From assembly GCA_017513445.1 (NCBI GenBank), contig JAFXFS010000015.1, positions 35,886 to 99,885 on the forward strand: 64,000 bases of DNA. Reading direction: 5' to 3'. Position 1 is the first letter of the stretch, and each line of letters begins with the position of its first letter. Below the pieces are notes generated by a model. It did no database searches and was not told where the DNA came from. It saw only the letters and a list, made by a program, of their open reading frames with translations. A program made the translations under genes and the position numbers. This document shows positions 29,844 to 37,768 of the stretch, one piece after another. This DNA comes from Bacteroidales bacterium (GTDB lineage: Bacteria; Bacteroidota; Bacteroidia; Bacteroidales; UBA932).

Positions 29844-30267
29844 AGGAACTAGTGTGTTGGTTATTTGTTATTCGGGAATTACACGTTTGAAATTTGCTTA
29901 GTATCGTGTACTAGAAGTGTTGGGAAATTAATTATATGTTCATATTAGGTGTGCCGCTCAATGTCTATCTGATGCTCGTTCTATGTCGAGGTGATGATTT
30001 GAGAACGATTGAGCATAATTTGTTATGTGCGTCACATTACTGCTATATCGCAAATGTAGCAAAAAAATGACACTCTTCATACTTTATTTGTTTTTTATTG
30101 TCACTATTTTCCTCTTCTTGCTGAAATTGTTATAACGGATTTTTTAAAAAAAGAATCTATACTGATGGATATGTCGGTAAGTTGCGGAAAATCAATGAAT
30201 TAAGAGTTATTTAACTTGCATATATGTGAGAATATTCGTATATTAGCTATAGATAAATAACAAGGAT
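29844..30267. promoter_or_regulatory. divergent promoter region
   Basis: No gene seen. CAAATGTA at 30051-30058 reads TACATTTG on the minus strand and could drive the lipoprotein gene with a leader of about 200 bases. No clear box was found for the forward recombinase gene. Confidence 0.35.
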
Positions 30268-30897
30268 ATGGATAGAGTCGTAATTTTAGCAAGAGTATCA
30301 ACGCAGACACAGGACTACCAGCGTCAGGTATCAGAACTTCAGGAGTACTGTGACAGGGTAGGATGGGAAGTGACGCGAGTTTTTGCTAACAAGGTATCGG
30401 GAGCAAAAGCGATAGCGGAACGTGCCGAAATTGTTGATATGGTAGAATACATCAAGACCAATGACATCAGTAGGGTGGTATGCCTTGAAATTTCTCGTCT
30501 CGGTAGGAATACCATTGAAGCCCTGAAGGTCATAAACTACTTCAACGAAAACGGGGTCAGGTTATATGTTAAGAACTACAACCTTGAAACCCTTGTGGAT
30601 GGTAAGGTGAACCCAGTAGCCAGCCTTATCTGCACCATCCTGCTGGAAATTGCTTCGATGGAACGCCTAACCATCAAGGAGAGAATGACCAGCGGTCGTA
30701 ACCAGTATATAGCTAAGTGCAAAGAGCAGGGCATCAAGATGGGAAGACCTAGCAGTTACCGAAAATCAGACGCTTCATATAGGGAGCAGTACAGCAAGGA
30801 AATAAGTCTTCTGAAGAAGGGTATAAGTCTCCGTAACGTGTCACAACTGACAGGAACCAGCGTCAATACCCTGCGAAAGTTGAGGCAGTACGCATGA
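30268..30897 (+). CDS. Serine recombinase (resolvase/invertase family)
   Basis: A 209-residue protein with the N-terminal catalytic domain (LARVSTQTQ, nucleophile Ser11; later EISRLGRN and the long E helix MERLTIKERMTSGRNQY). The C-terminal DNA-binding helix-turn-helix (LRNVSQLTGTSVNTLRKL) is at residues 180-206. Length fits the small resolvase/invertase class rather than large transposon integrases. It could resolve or invert part of the surrounding element. No paired invertible sites were found by eye. Confidence 0.92.
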   Translation: MDRVVILARVSTQTQDYQRQVSELQEYCDRVGWEVTRVFANKVSGAKAIAERAEIVDMVEYIKTNDISRVVCLEISRLGRNTIEALKVINYFNENGVRLYVKNYNLETLVDGKVNPVASLICTILLEIASMERLTIKERMTSGRNQYIAKCKEQGIKMGRPSSYRKSDASYREQYSKEISLLKKGISLRNVSQLTGTSVNTLRKLRQYA

Positions 30898-30926
30898 AGT
30901 TTTTTACTTCTGAAATATAAGGTGCG

Positions 30927-31140
30927 TATCTTTGCATTCTTCAGGTCTCGAATGGTCTGGATTGCCTCAGAGCAAAAATATCCTCAACCAAAAAATCTGA
31001 AGGGAGAGGGTCTAAAATTTAGAATCACAATGAAAATATCATTTAAAGGTCGGAGTTACCCGACTGGTCGAAGGCGTACCCTTTGGTCTGCAACACCCAA
31101 AATAAGCAAAGTAAATTTGGGGTGTTGTGGTCAGTGTAGA
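30927..31140 (+). other. promoter-led structured non-coding stretch
   Basis: TATCTTTG at 30927-30934 fits a -7 box. Downstream are stems GTCGG/CCGAC (about 31051-31066) and CAACACCC/GGGTGTTG (about 31099-31135, extended by AAA/TTT). The frames through it are short. It may be a small RNA or the end of the mobile element. Function unknown. Confidence 0.4.
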
Positions 31141-31197
31141 TAAGGCAAAATCCATATTGCTTTCTAATGATTATGAGGTCGGCAAAGACGAACAAAT

Positions 31198-31345
31198 ACC
31201 GTCATTCCTGAGCTTGTCTCGGGAATCTGTTTCAATGGCTGCGACCAATAGATTGCCGGGCTTCGCCCAGCAATGACGATAGGGGAAAGATACGCCCAGC
31301 AATGACGATAAGGGAAAGCTTCGCCCAGCAATGACGGGCAAATCT
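31198..31345 (+). repeat. Composite hairpin-repeat locus 3
   Basis: Module A (CGTCATTCCTGAGC, loop, GGGAATCTGTTTCAATGG), the constant joint TGCGACCAATA, a complete module B, then two 3' halves of module B (GCCCAGCAATGACG). It is the same order as the right-hand part of loci 1 and 4 but without 76-bp units. Confidence 0.85.
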
Positions 31346-31361
31346 ATGTGGTGCAAAAAAA

Positions 31362-31399
31362 TAAAAACCCCTCTCAGAATTATTTCTAAGAGGGGTTTC
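31362..31399 (-). terminator. terminator beside the tRNA-Leu fragment
   Basis: AAACCCCTCT (about 31365-31374) pairs with AGAGGGGTTT (31389-31398). On the minus strand it is followed by a T-rich run, so it would end transcription coming from the tRNA fragment side. Confidence 0.8.
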
Positions 31400-31400
31400 A

Positions 31401-31421
31401 GTACCCAGAGCCGCGGTCGAA
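31401..31421 (-). repeat. tRNA-Leu 3'-end fragment (putative attachment site)
   Basis: Twenty-one bases starting GTACCCAGAGCCG repeat the 3' end of the tRNA-Leu gene at 43291 with one mismatch, in the same orientation. The match then stops. It looks like the far attachment site of an element inserted into tRNA-Leu. Confidence 0.7.
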
Positions 31422-31604
31422 ATAATAAATTTAACTAAAACAATTCTAAATTAAAATTTAATACGCACTACTTGCAAAGTATTGAAAAACAATATAATAG
31501 ATAGGAGAAATCTTTTATTAAAGACAGAGAATTCCAATCTCATTTTAAGAAGGGTAAGTTTAGGACGGACAAGACGGTAGAGTTCTGATGACTCTCCAAT
31601 ATTT

Positions 31605-32813
31605 TTACTTGAACAACAGCGTAAATACAGTACCGCTCTCATCACTGCGAGTCAACATCAGCGAACCATTATGCAATCTCATTATCTGACGCGAAAGACT
31701 TAATCCGATGCCAGTACCTTCCTGCTTGGTCGTGAAGAATGGAACGAAGATCTCATCCTGGCTCTCACGGCTTATAGGAAGACCGTCGTTTGAAACGCTG
31801 ATAACTGTCTGTTCTGATGGAGTAAGCTGAGCTGTGATTACTACATTACGCGCCTCTGCCTGAACAGCATTCTTGACAAGATTGATAAGAATCTGAGTTA
31901 TCTGCCCCTCGTCAGCATACAGGATTATATCTGCCGACAATTCCTCATATGTACATACAGCACCGTTCATCGCAGCCTGTTCTCTGGTCAGACTGATGAC
32001 CCTTTCAGCAAGCTCCTTGAAATAGAATGCCTTCTTCACAGGAGGAGCCACGCGTGTAAGATTTCTATATGAGTCCACAAACTTGATCAATCCCTTTGAA
32101 GACTCTGAAATAGTGCTGAGACCATTCTTGATATCTTCATCTACACCATCGAAGGTCAGCAATGTATCACTGAGCGAAGCTATAGGCGTAATGGTATTCA
32201 TGATCTCATGGGTCAAGACCCTGATGAGCTTGGACCAGGACTGCTGCTCGTTTTCCGCAATCTCGTTGCTTATGTCGTTGAATGCGATGATCCTCACAGT
32301 ATCCTTGCCGATTTTCGCCTCTGATGCTGTCAAGGAGATAGTCATCTTTCCGCTTTCATTGTAATAGCTCGCCCTCTCCTCATTGCCGTCTGCAATAGTC
32401 TGGAACGATGCAAATAATGAATCACTTACAGCACGAAGCTGTCTGATGTGGCCGAATGTTGCAATGCCAAGCAGATTGAGAGCCGTATTATTGCAATAAG
32501 CCACACGACCGTCCTTCTCTATTACTGCAATGCCTGTCTTTACGTGGTCAAGCATCAAGCCGAAATACTTCTCCTGCTCGATGATCTCGTGCCTTTCCTT
32601 GTCGAAGATGTTACGCAGACGATTCAGAGTGCGGTTGAACTTCCGTCCTCGGAGCCTTCTTTCGTCAAAGCGGAAATTTAGCTCCTTATCTTCTAGGGCG
32701 TCAAGCATGTAGGTTACCTTGTCCCTCATTTTTCTTGATGTGACAAAAGAAGTGATGGCAGACGATATTATTATCGCTGCAAGAATAATCAATATGACGG
32801 TTATAGTTGTCAT
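31605..32813 (-). CDS. Sensor histidine kinase (NtrY/NtrB-like)
   Basis: A 402-residue kinase with one clear N-terminal membrane helix (residues 3-22), a HAMP-like linker, a PAS-type sensor (about 83-180), the phospho-acceptor His202 in LTHEIMNTITP, and the ATPase with N box QILINLVKNAVQA and the G boxes up to GTGIGLSLSRQIMRLH. With no large periplasmic domain it probably senses membrane or cytoplasmic signals. Its start overlaps the stop of the regulator gene by one base, so the two are made together. Confidence 0.92.
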   Translation of the reverse strand: MTTITVILIILAAIIISSAITSFVTSRKMRDKVTYMLDALEDKELNFRFDERRLRGRKFNRTLNRLRNIFDKERHEIIEQEKYFGLMLDHVKTGIAVIEKDGRVAYCNNTALNLLGIATFGHIRQLRAVSDSLFASFQTIADGNEERASYYNESGKMTISLTASEAKIGKDTVRIIAFNDISNEIAENEQQSWSKLIRVLTHEIMNTITPIASLSDTLLTFDGVDEDIKNGLSTISESSKGLIKFVDSYRNLTRVAPPVKKAFYFKELAERVISLTREQAAMNGAVCTYEELSADIILYADEGQITQILINLVKNAVQAEARNVVITAQLTPSEQTVISVSNDGLPISRESQDEIFVPFFTTKQEGTGIGLSLSRQIMRLHNGSLMLTRSDESGTVFTLLFK

Positions 32814-34159
32814 CAGATATTATACTTCTTCAGTTTCGCATATAGAGTAGGACGGCTGATTTCCAGCGACTTTGCTACCATAGACAGATTACCTCCAAAA
32901 CGAGTCATAGCTGCTCTGATAGCCTTTTCTTCTGTCTCCTCGAGTGTATCTGTACTTGATACTTCGATGGATCCAACTGTTCTCGTCGGTATTATCTCCA
33001 GGTCGGCCGATGTCAACAATTCACTCTCAGAAAGAATGACAGCCTTCTCGATGCAGTTGGAGAGTTCACGGATATTGCCGCTCCATGAATGTCCCTTCAG
33101 GAGTTCTGCAGCATCTGCGGAAATGCCGTTGACGTTTCGTCTGTATTTCTCAGCAAACTTCTTAATGAACATCTCTGCCAACGGAATAATCTCATCAGTC
33201 CTTTCACGAAGGGCAGGGAGGTGGAGCTCGAATATATTGATTCTATAGTACAGGTCCTGACGGAACTCGCCGTTTGCAACCATCTGCTTAAGGTCCTTGT
33301 TTGTAGCACAGATGAGCCTGATGTCCACCGGTATGGACTTGACGTCGCCGACTCTTGTGATGCAGCGGTTCTGAAGAGCGCGCAGTAGCTTCGCTTGAAG
33401 ATGCGGAGGGATGTTGCCTATCTCGTCAAGGAAGAGTGTGCCTCCGTTTGCCTGTTCAAACTTGCCGACATGATCAGTATGGGCGTCTGTAAATGCGCCT
33501 TTCACATGGCCAAAGAGTTCACTCTCAAACAAAGTCTCTGTGATTGCTCCGGCATCCACGCATACCATAGGTCTGAGCGATCTGTCCGACATCCTGTGGA
33601 TCTCACCAGCCAGCACGTCCTTTCCAGTACCGTTCTCACCGGTGATCAGCACAGTGGCATCAGTAGCTACTACCTTATCTACCATCTGTCTGATTGCTGT
33701 CATTGCCGGTCCCTTGCCCCAATACATCTTCATTGAAGAAGAAGGAACAACACTCTTCGCTTCCTTGTTTCTGCTGTTATATGCATTCTTCAGGGTCTCG
33801 ACAAGTTTCTCATTATCCCAAGGCTTCACGATGAAGTCGAACGCTCCTCGCTTCATGCCCTCTACCGCCAACTGGATGTCAGCGTATGCGGTAAATAACA
33901 CAACCTCAGTTTCAGGACTGCGCTTCTTGATCTCCGAAAGCCAATAGAGGCCTTCGTTCCCTGTATTGATATCAGTGTGGAAGTTCATGTCGAGTAGCAC
34001 GACATCCGGACGGAAGTCGGCCATCTTTGTCACCAGTTCCTTCTTCGGAGACGGAATCAGCTCCACCTGCGAAAAATGCAGTGGCAGCAGCACCTTCAGT
34101 GCCGCCCTGATGCCGCTGTTGTCATCCACAACCAGTATTTTCGCTTTGCTTTTTGCCAT
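32813..34159 (-). CDS. Sigma-54-dependent response regulator (NtrC family)
   Basis: A 448-residue regulator: receiver domain with Asp57 (PDVVLLDMNF), AAA+ domain with Walker A GENGTGK (174-180), the sigma-54 contact loop at 221-226, and a Fis-type helix-turn-helix at the C terminus (NLSMVAKSLEISRPTLYAKL). The contact loop reads GAFTDA instead of the classical GAFTGA. It should activate sigma-54 promoters when phosphorylated by the neighbouring kinase. The export operon upstream is the likely target. Confidence 0.93.
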   Translation of the reverse strand: MAKSKAKILVVDDNSGIRAALKVLLPLHFSQVELIPSPKKELVTKMADFRPDVVLLDMNFHTDINTGNEGLYWLSEIKKRSPETEVVLFTAYADIQLAVEGMKRGAFDFIVKPWDNEKLVETLKNAYNSRNKEAKSVVPSSSMKMYWGKGPAMTAIRQMVDKVVATDATVLITGENGTGKDVLAGEIHRMSDRSLRPMVCVDAGAITETLFESELFGHVKGAFTDAHTDHVGKFEQANGGTLFLDEIGNIPPHLQAKLLRALQNRCITRVGDVKSIPVDIRLICATNKDLKQMVANGEFRQDLYYRINIFELHLPALRERTDEIIPLAEMFIKKFAEKYRRNVNGISADAAELLKGHSWSGNIRELSNCIEKAVILSESELLTSADLEIIPTRTVGSIEVSSTDTLEETEEKAIRAAMTRFGGNLSMVAKSLEISRPTLYAKLKKYNI

Positions 34160-34226
34160 GTATATTTCAAGTGATGACAGTCAGTCACCGTTTATTCTAC
34201 AAAAGTAGTGATAATATCTAATTGAA

Positions 34227-34262
34227 CAAAAGCCAGTGTAGTTGACTACAATGGCCTTTGTT
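34227..34262 (-). terminator. terminator of the export operon
   Basis: CAAAAGCCA with TGGCCTTTG and the inner TGTAGT/ACTACA form a long helix (34227-34260) just after the permease stop. It separates the export genes from the two-component system. Confidence 0.75.
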
Positions 34263-34264
34263 TA

Positions 34265-36694
34265 CTATTCCGTCTTCAACGCCTCCGCAGGATCAGCAGT
34301 AGATGCCTTCCAGCTTCTAAGAGCGACCACTCCGATGGTCACGGCCATGACTGCCACAAGGGCGAGGGCGAATACCCACCAGTACATAGGACAGCGGTGT
34401 GCGAATGTCGCAAGGTATCTGTCCACGATGACCCAGCTGATTGGTGCTGCTACAGCGAAGCATACGAGGACGATCTTTACGAATCGGCTGCAGAACATTG
34501 CCAGGATCTCCTTGACTGTAGCACCGTTTACCCTGCGGAGAGCAATCTCTCTGCGACGATACTGTGTCTCGAACATCACCATTCCGAACACTCCCATAAG
34601 CGAGATGATGATTGCGATCATGGTGAAGAGGCTGATAAGTTGTGAAAGCGACTCTTCCTTCTTGTAAGTCCAGTTGATGTTCTCGTCGAAGAAGTATATC
34701 TCCCATTCATCAGGCGAGAAGTCGTATCTCCATTCACTCAGCACTTTGCCGATATGTTTCTTCACTTCATTGTAATCTGCACCGGCTGCTACTCTGATGA
34801 AGGCTGTATTCGGATGCCACCAAGGCTCGCTTCCATATACATATAGTGCAAATGGAGTGACCTCCTCCTTGAGAGTCTTGAAGCTGAAGTTGTCGCAGAA
34901 TCCCACGATTGCAGCATCCTGGTCTGCGTGTCCGCTAACCCTGTCCTCAAGAGTGAACCCGTATGTCCTTCGGGCCGCTTCGTTGAAGATGAATGTGCCG
35001 TTCGGATTGTTCTCATCCTCCTTTTGGAATGTACGTCCCTCGGTTATCTCAATTCCCATGAACTCCGGGAAGTCATATGATACTGCATAGCACTGGAAGT
35101 TGACCATTGTGCCGTTCCAATCGCGGCCCCACCCCATTCTTGTGGATGCAAGAAGGTTACCTGCCGCCCAGCTTACGTCCAGAATCTGAGGATTGGCCTT
35201 AAGCTGCTCTTCTACGGTTTCTGCATTCTGTCCGATATGTTCAGTAGTGTGAACGAAGAGAAGCTGTTCCTTGTCAAATCCCATATCGAAATCGACCATA
35301 TATCTGCGCTGGAGGAAGATGAAGCTTGAACAGATGATAAGGACAAGCGATATGACGAACTGAAGACCGATAAGGGTATAACGGAGCCTCTGTCCGGTCT
35401 TGGTGCCACTGAATGATCCCTTCAGAACCAATGCGGGCTCAAATGATGTGATATAGAACGCAGGGTACAGGCTCGATACCATTGCAATGACAACAGCTAA
35501 CACTACAGTCAGAACCGATACTCCGATATTTGCTCCGAATGCACTGTCAGCACTGATGAGATGAGTGAGCTGACTCATGTTGAAAAGCATCACGAATGCA
35601 AATGCAAGAACGAGTGCAAGCAGAATCAGGGTTACGCTTTCTCTAACTGTGCTGATGATGAGTTCACGACGTGTACAGCCGAGTACTTTCTTGGTGTTGA
35701 CAGCCCTGATACGCTCAGGAATCTGTGCAAAGAAGAAGTTGATATAGTTGATGAAAGCGATGCTTACGATAAGCAGGGCTACAATTATAAGGATGACGGT
35801 AGTAGTCTTGCTACCTCTTTCAATAGGGGTGGAGACGTTGGTGGCATAATACAGTTCCTCTAAAGGTATAAACTCGACCTCTGCATTCGATACGAATGAA
35901 TTGATTGCCTCGACCATCGCTTCCTGAGTTATTCCCAATTCTTCAGCAGACGGGAAATTGCCGAAATAATCCTTCATCAGGTACTCGCGGGTAACCGAAG
36001 CCAGATTCTCCTCCATATCCTTAATCTGAGACGGATCGTAAACCTTAATGAAATAATGATGTGACCATTCTGAGAAATTGGTTATGCTGTCATCACCCTT
36101 ATTCTCGAGGACCTTCACATCTTTGAAATGAGAGTTTTTTGGCAGATCCTTGAAGATGGCTCTGATGGTCCTGAGATTGGCATATCCCTCATAACCAAGG
36201 CTCATTCCTATCTCGAGGTCAAACTTTTCGGCGATGCTTTCGCTGATGGCAAGCGATTTCGTATCAGAAAGATCTTCAATCGAGCCACTCACGACTTCCA
36301 ATCCCAAAGCCTCCAAAGCTGTTCCAGTGAAACGGGTGACACCAAGGTCAATATCCTGCTTTACACCATCCCTTTCAATCCAGTATCTCGAGTTTACAGT
36401 GCCGCTGAAACTCACGATACCTCCACACTCAATATTAGGAGATGCCTCAAGGATGATTTCGGCAAGAGGACGACAGAAGTTCAGCTGTCTCTTGTCAGCG
36501 TCTCCGTCCATGCTGCCGGAAGACATCACAAAGATCCTCTCCGAATCCTTGATGCCCTTGTTGAAGTTCAGGTCGTAATCTACCTGGACCATAATGATAT
36601 AGAATGCTGCGAACGCCACAGCCATACCAAGCACATTGAGTATGCTTGACATAAATGAACTGCTGCCTTTTCTGAATATGTTGTATAATGCCAT
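34265..36694 (-). CDS. FtsX-like ABC transporter permease 1
   Basis: A protein of about 809 residues from the ATG at 36694 (MALYNIFRKGSSSFMSS); an earlier in-frame start adds an atypical tail. MacB-like periplasmic domains lie between membrane segments near residues 15-40, 280-300, 335-360, 390-410 and three at the C terminus (SLMGVFGMVMFETQYRRREI is the FtsX signature). The double-length layout with two FtsX repeats is common in Bacteroidetes. It should work with the adjacent ATPase to drive efflux through HlyD and TolC. Substrate unknown. Confidence 0.87.
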   Translation of the reverse strand: MALYNIFRKGSSSFMSSILNVLGMAVAFAAFYIIMVQVDYDLNFNKGIKDSERIFVMSSGSMDGDADKRQLNFCRPLAEIILEASPNIECGGIVSFSGTVNSRYWIERDGVKQDIDLGVTRFTGTALEALGLEVVSGSIEDLSDTKSLAISESIAEKFDLEIGMSLGYEGYANLRTIRAIFKDLPKNSHFKDVKVLENKGDDSITNFSEWSHHYFIKVYDPSQIKDMEENLASVTREYLMKDYFGNFPSAEELGITQEAMVEAINSFVSNAEVEFIPLEELYYATNVSTPIERGSKTTTVILIIVALLIVSIAFINYINFFFAQIPERIRAVNTKKVLGCTRRELIISTVRESVTLILLALVLAFAFVMLFNMSQLTHLISADSAFGANIGVSVLTVVLAVVIAMVSSLYPAFYITSFEPALVLKGSFSGTKTGQRLRYTLIGLQFVISLVLIICSSFIFLQRRYMVDFDMGFDKEQLLFVHTTEHIGQNAETVEEQLKANPQILDVSWAAGNLLASTRMGWGRDWNGTMVNFQCYAVSYDFPEFMGIEITEGRTFQKEDENNPNGTFIFNEAARRTYGFTLEDRVSGHADQDAAIVGFCDNFSFKTLKEEVTPFALYVYGSEPWWHPNTAFIRVAAGADYNEVKKHIGKVLSEWRYDFSPDEWEIYFFDENINWTYKKEESLSQLISLFTMIAIIISLMGVFGMVMFETQYRRREIALRRVNGATVKEILAMFCSRFVKIVLVCFAVAAPISWVIVDRYLATFAHRCPMYWWVFALALVAVMAVTIGVVALRSWKASTADPAEALKTE

Positions 36695-36734
36695 TGTCTG
36701 TTGTCTATAGGGTTGATTTCGTGTCTGTTTGTTT

Positions 36735-36836
36735 GTCACTCCCGTCATGCCCGGCTTGACCGGGCATCTGTTTCAATGTCGTGGTCGTCAGATCCCCGGT
36801 CAGGCCGGGGATGACGTGTTAAGTCGCGGGGATGAC
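36735..36836 (+). repeat. island-type palindromic repeats
   Basis: CGTCATGCCCGGCTTGACC with GGGCATCTGTTTCAATG and the reverse-oriented ATCCCCGGTCAGGCCGGGG. They have the layout of module A but different, still paired stem bases. Confidence 0.8.
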
Positions 36837-36837
36837 G

Positions 36838-37518
36838 TTATAGTTCGTTCTTTACGTCTGATACGATCTGACCGTCGAAGAGGTTGACTATGCGCTGTGC
36901 GCAAGCTGCGTCCTTCTGCGAGTGGGTTACCATCACGATGGTTGTACCTTCTTTGTTGAGTTCTGTGAGAAGGTCCATCACTTCCTTGCCGTTCTTTGAG
37001 TCGAGGTTACCTGTAGGCTCATCGGCGAGGATCAGCTTAGGGTTCGACACGACTGCACGGGCGATGGCAACGCGCTGCTGCTGACCTCCAGAGAGCTGCT
37101 GAGGGAAATGCTGGGCTCTGTGGCTGATGTTCATTCTCTTGAGCATCTCGGTAACGCGAGCCTTGCGCTCTGATGAGCTGATGTTGAGATACTTCAAAGG
37201 AAGCTCGACATTCTCATATACATTGAGCTCGTCGATGAGGTTGAAGCTCTGGAACACGAAGCCGATGTTGCCCTTGCGGAACTTTGTGCGGTCCTTCTCC
37301 TTGAGTTTTGCAACTTCCTGTCCGAGAAGCTGATAGCTTCCGTCTGTAGGGTTGTCAAGAAGTCCGAGGATGTTAAGTAGAGTTGACTTGCCACATCCAG
37401 AAGGGCCCATGATGGCTACGAATTCGCCATCCTTGATTTCGAATGAAACCTGGTTGAGTGCTGTTGTCTCGATTTCCTCTGTACGGAAAACCTTGCTGAG
37501 GTCTGTAACTGTAATCAT
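36838..37518 (-). CDS. ABC transporter ATP-binding protein (MacB/LolD type)
   Basis: A 226-residue ATPase: Walker A GPSGCGKST (residues 38-46), Q loop FVFQSFNLIDEL, signature LSGGQQQRVAIARA, Walker B LILADEPTGNLD and the H loop MVTHSQ. It belongs to the group that powers FtsX-like permeases (mechanotransmission) rather than uptake. It is the only ATPase of the locus, so it probably serves both permeases that flank it. Confidence 0.95.
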   Translation of the reverse strand: MITVTDLSKVFRTEEIETTALNQVSFEIKDGEFVAIMGPSGCGKSTLLNILGLLDNPTDGSYQLLGQEVAKLKEKDRTKFRKGNIGFVFQSFNLIDELNVYENVELPLKYLNISSSERKARVTEMLKRMNISHRAQHFPQQLSGGQQQRVAIARAVVSNPKLILADEPTGNLDSKNGKEVMDLLTELNKEGTTIVMVTHSQKDAACAQRIVNLFDGQIVSDVKNEL

Positions 37519-37667
37519 CTTAGTATTATTTAATCGTTAATATTCGGTGTTGTTTGTAAAGTAATATATCAGTATTATGCCAAACTGTATAACTTGTTGT
37601 CTTGTAATTATTTGTGTTTTTTGCGTACTATTGGTAAGTGTAAAAATATTTTACAGGTTTGTAAAGA

Positions 37668-37768
37668 TCCCCGATCAGGTCGGGGATGACGTTAGGGGTG
37701 AGGTTCCCGATCAGGTCGGGGATGATGTTTGTCAAGTCGTCATTGCCGGCTTGACCGGCAATCTATTC
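37668..37768 (+). repeat. island-type palindromic repeats
   Basis: Two copies of CCCGATCAGGTCGGGG-type palindromes and one GTCATTGCCGGCTTGACCGG unit, between the ATPase and permease 2. Confidence 0.8.

Noticed and set aside
30268..31140. Invertible promoter controlled by the serine recombinase
   Set aside because: No pair of inverted repeats of convincing length was found around the recombinase gene by eye.
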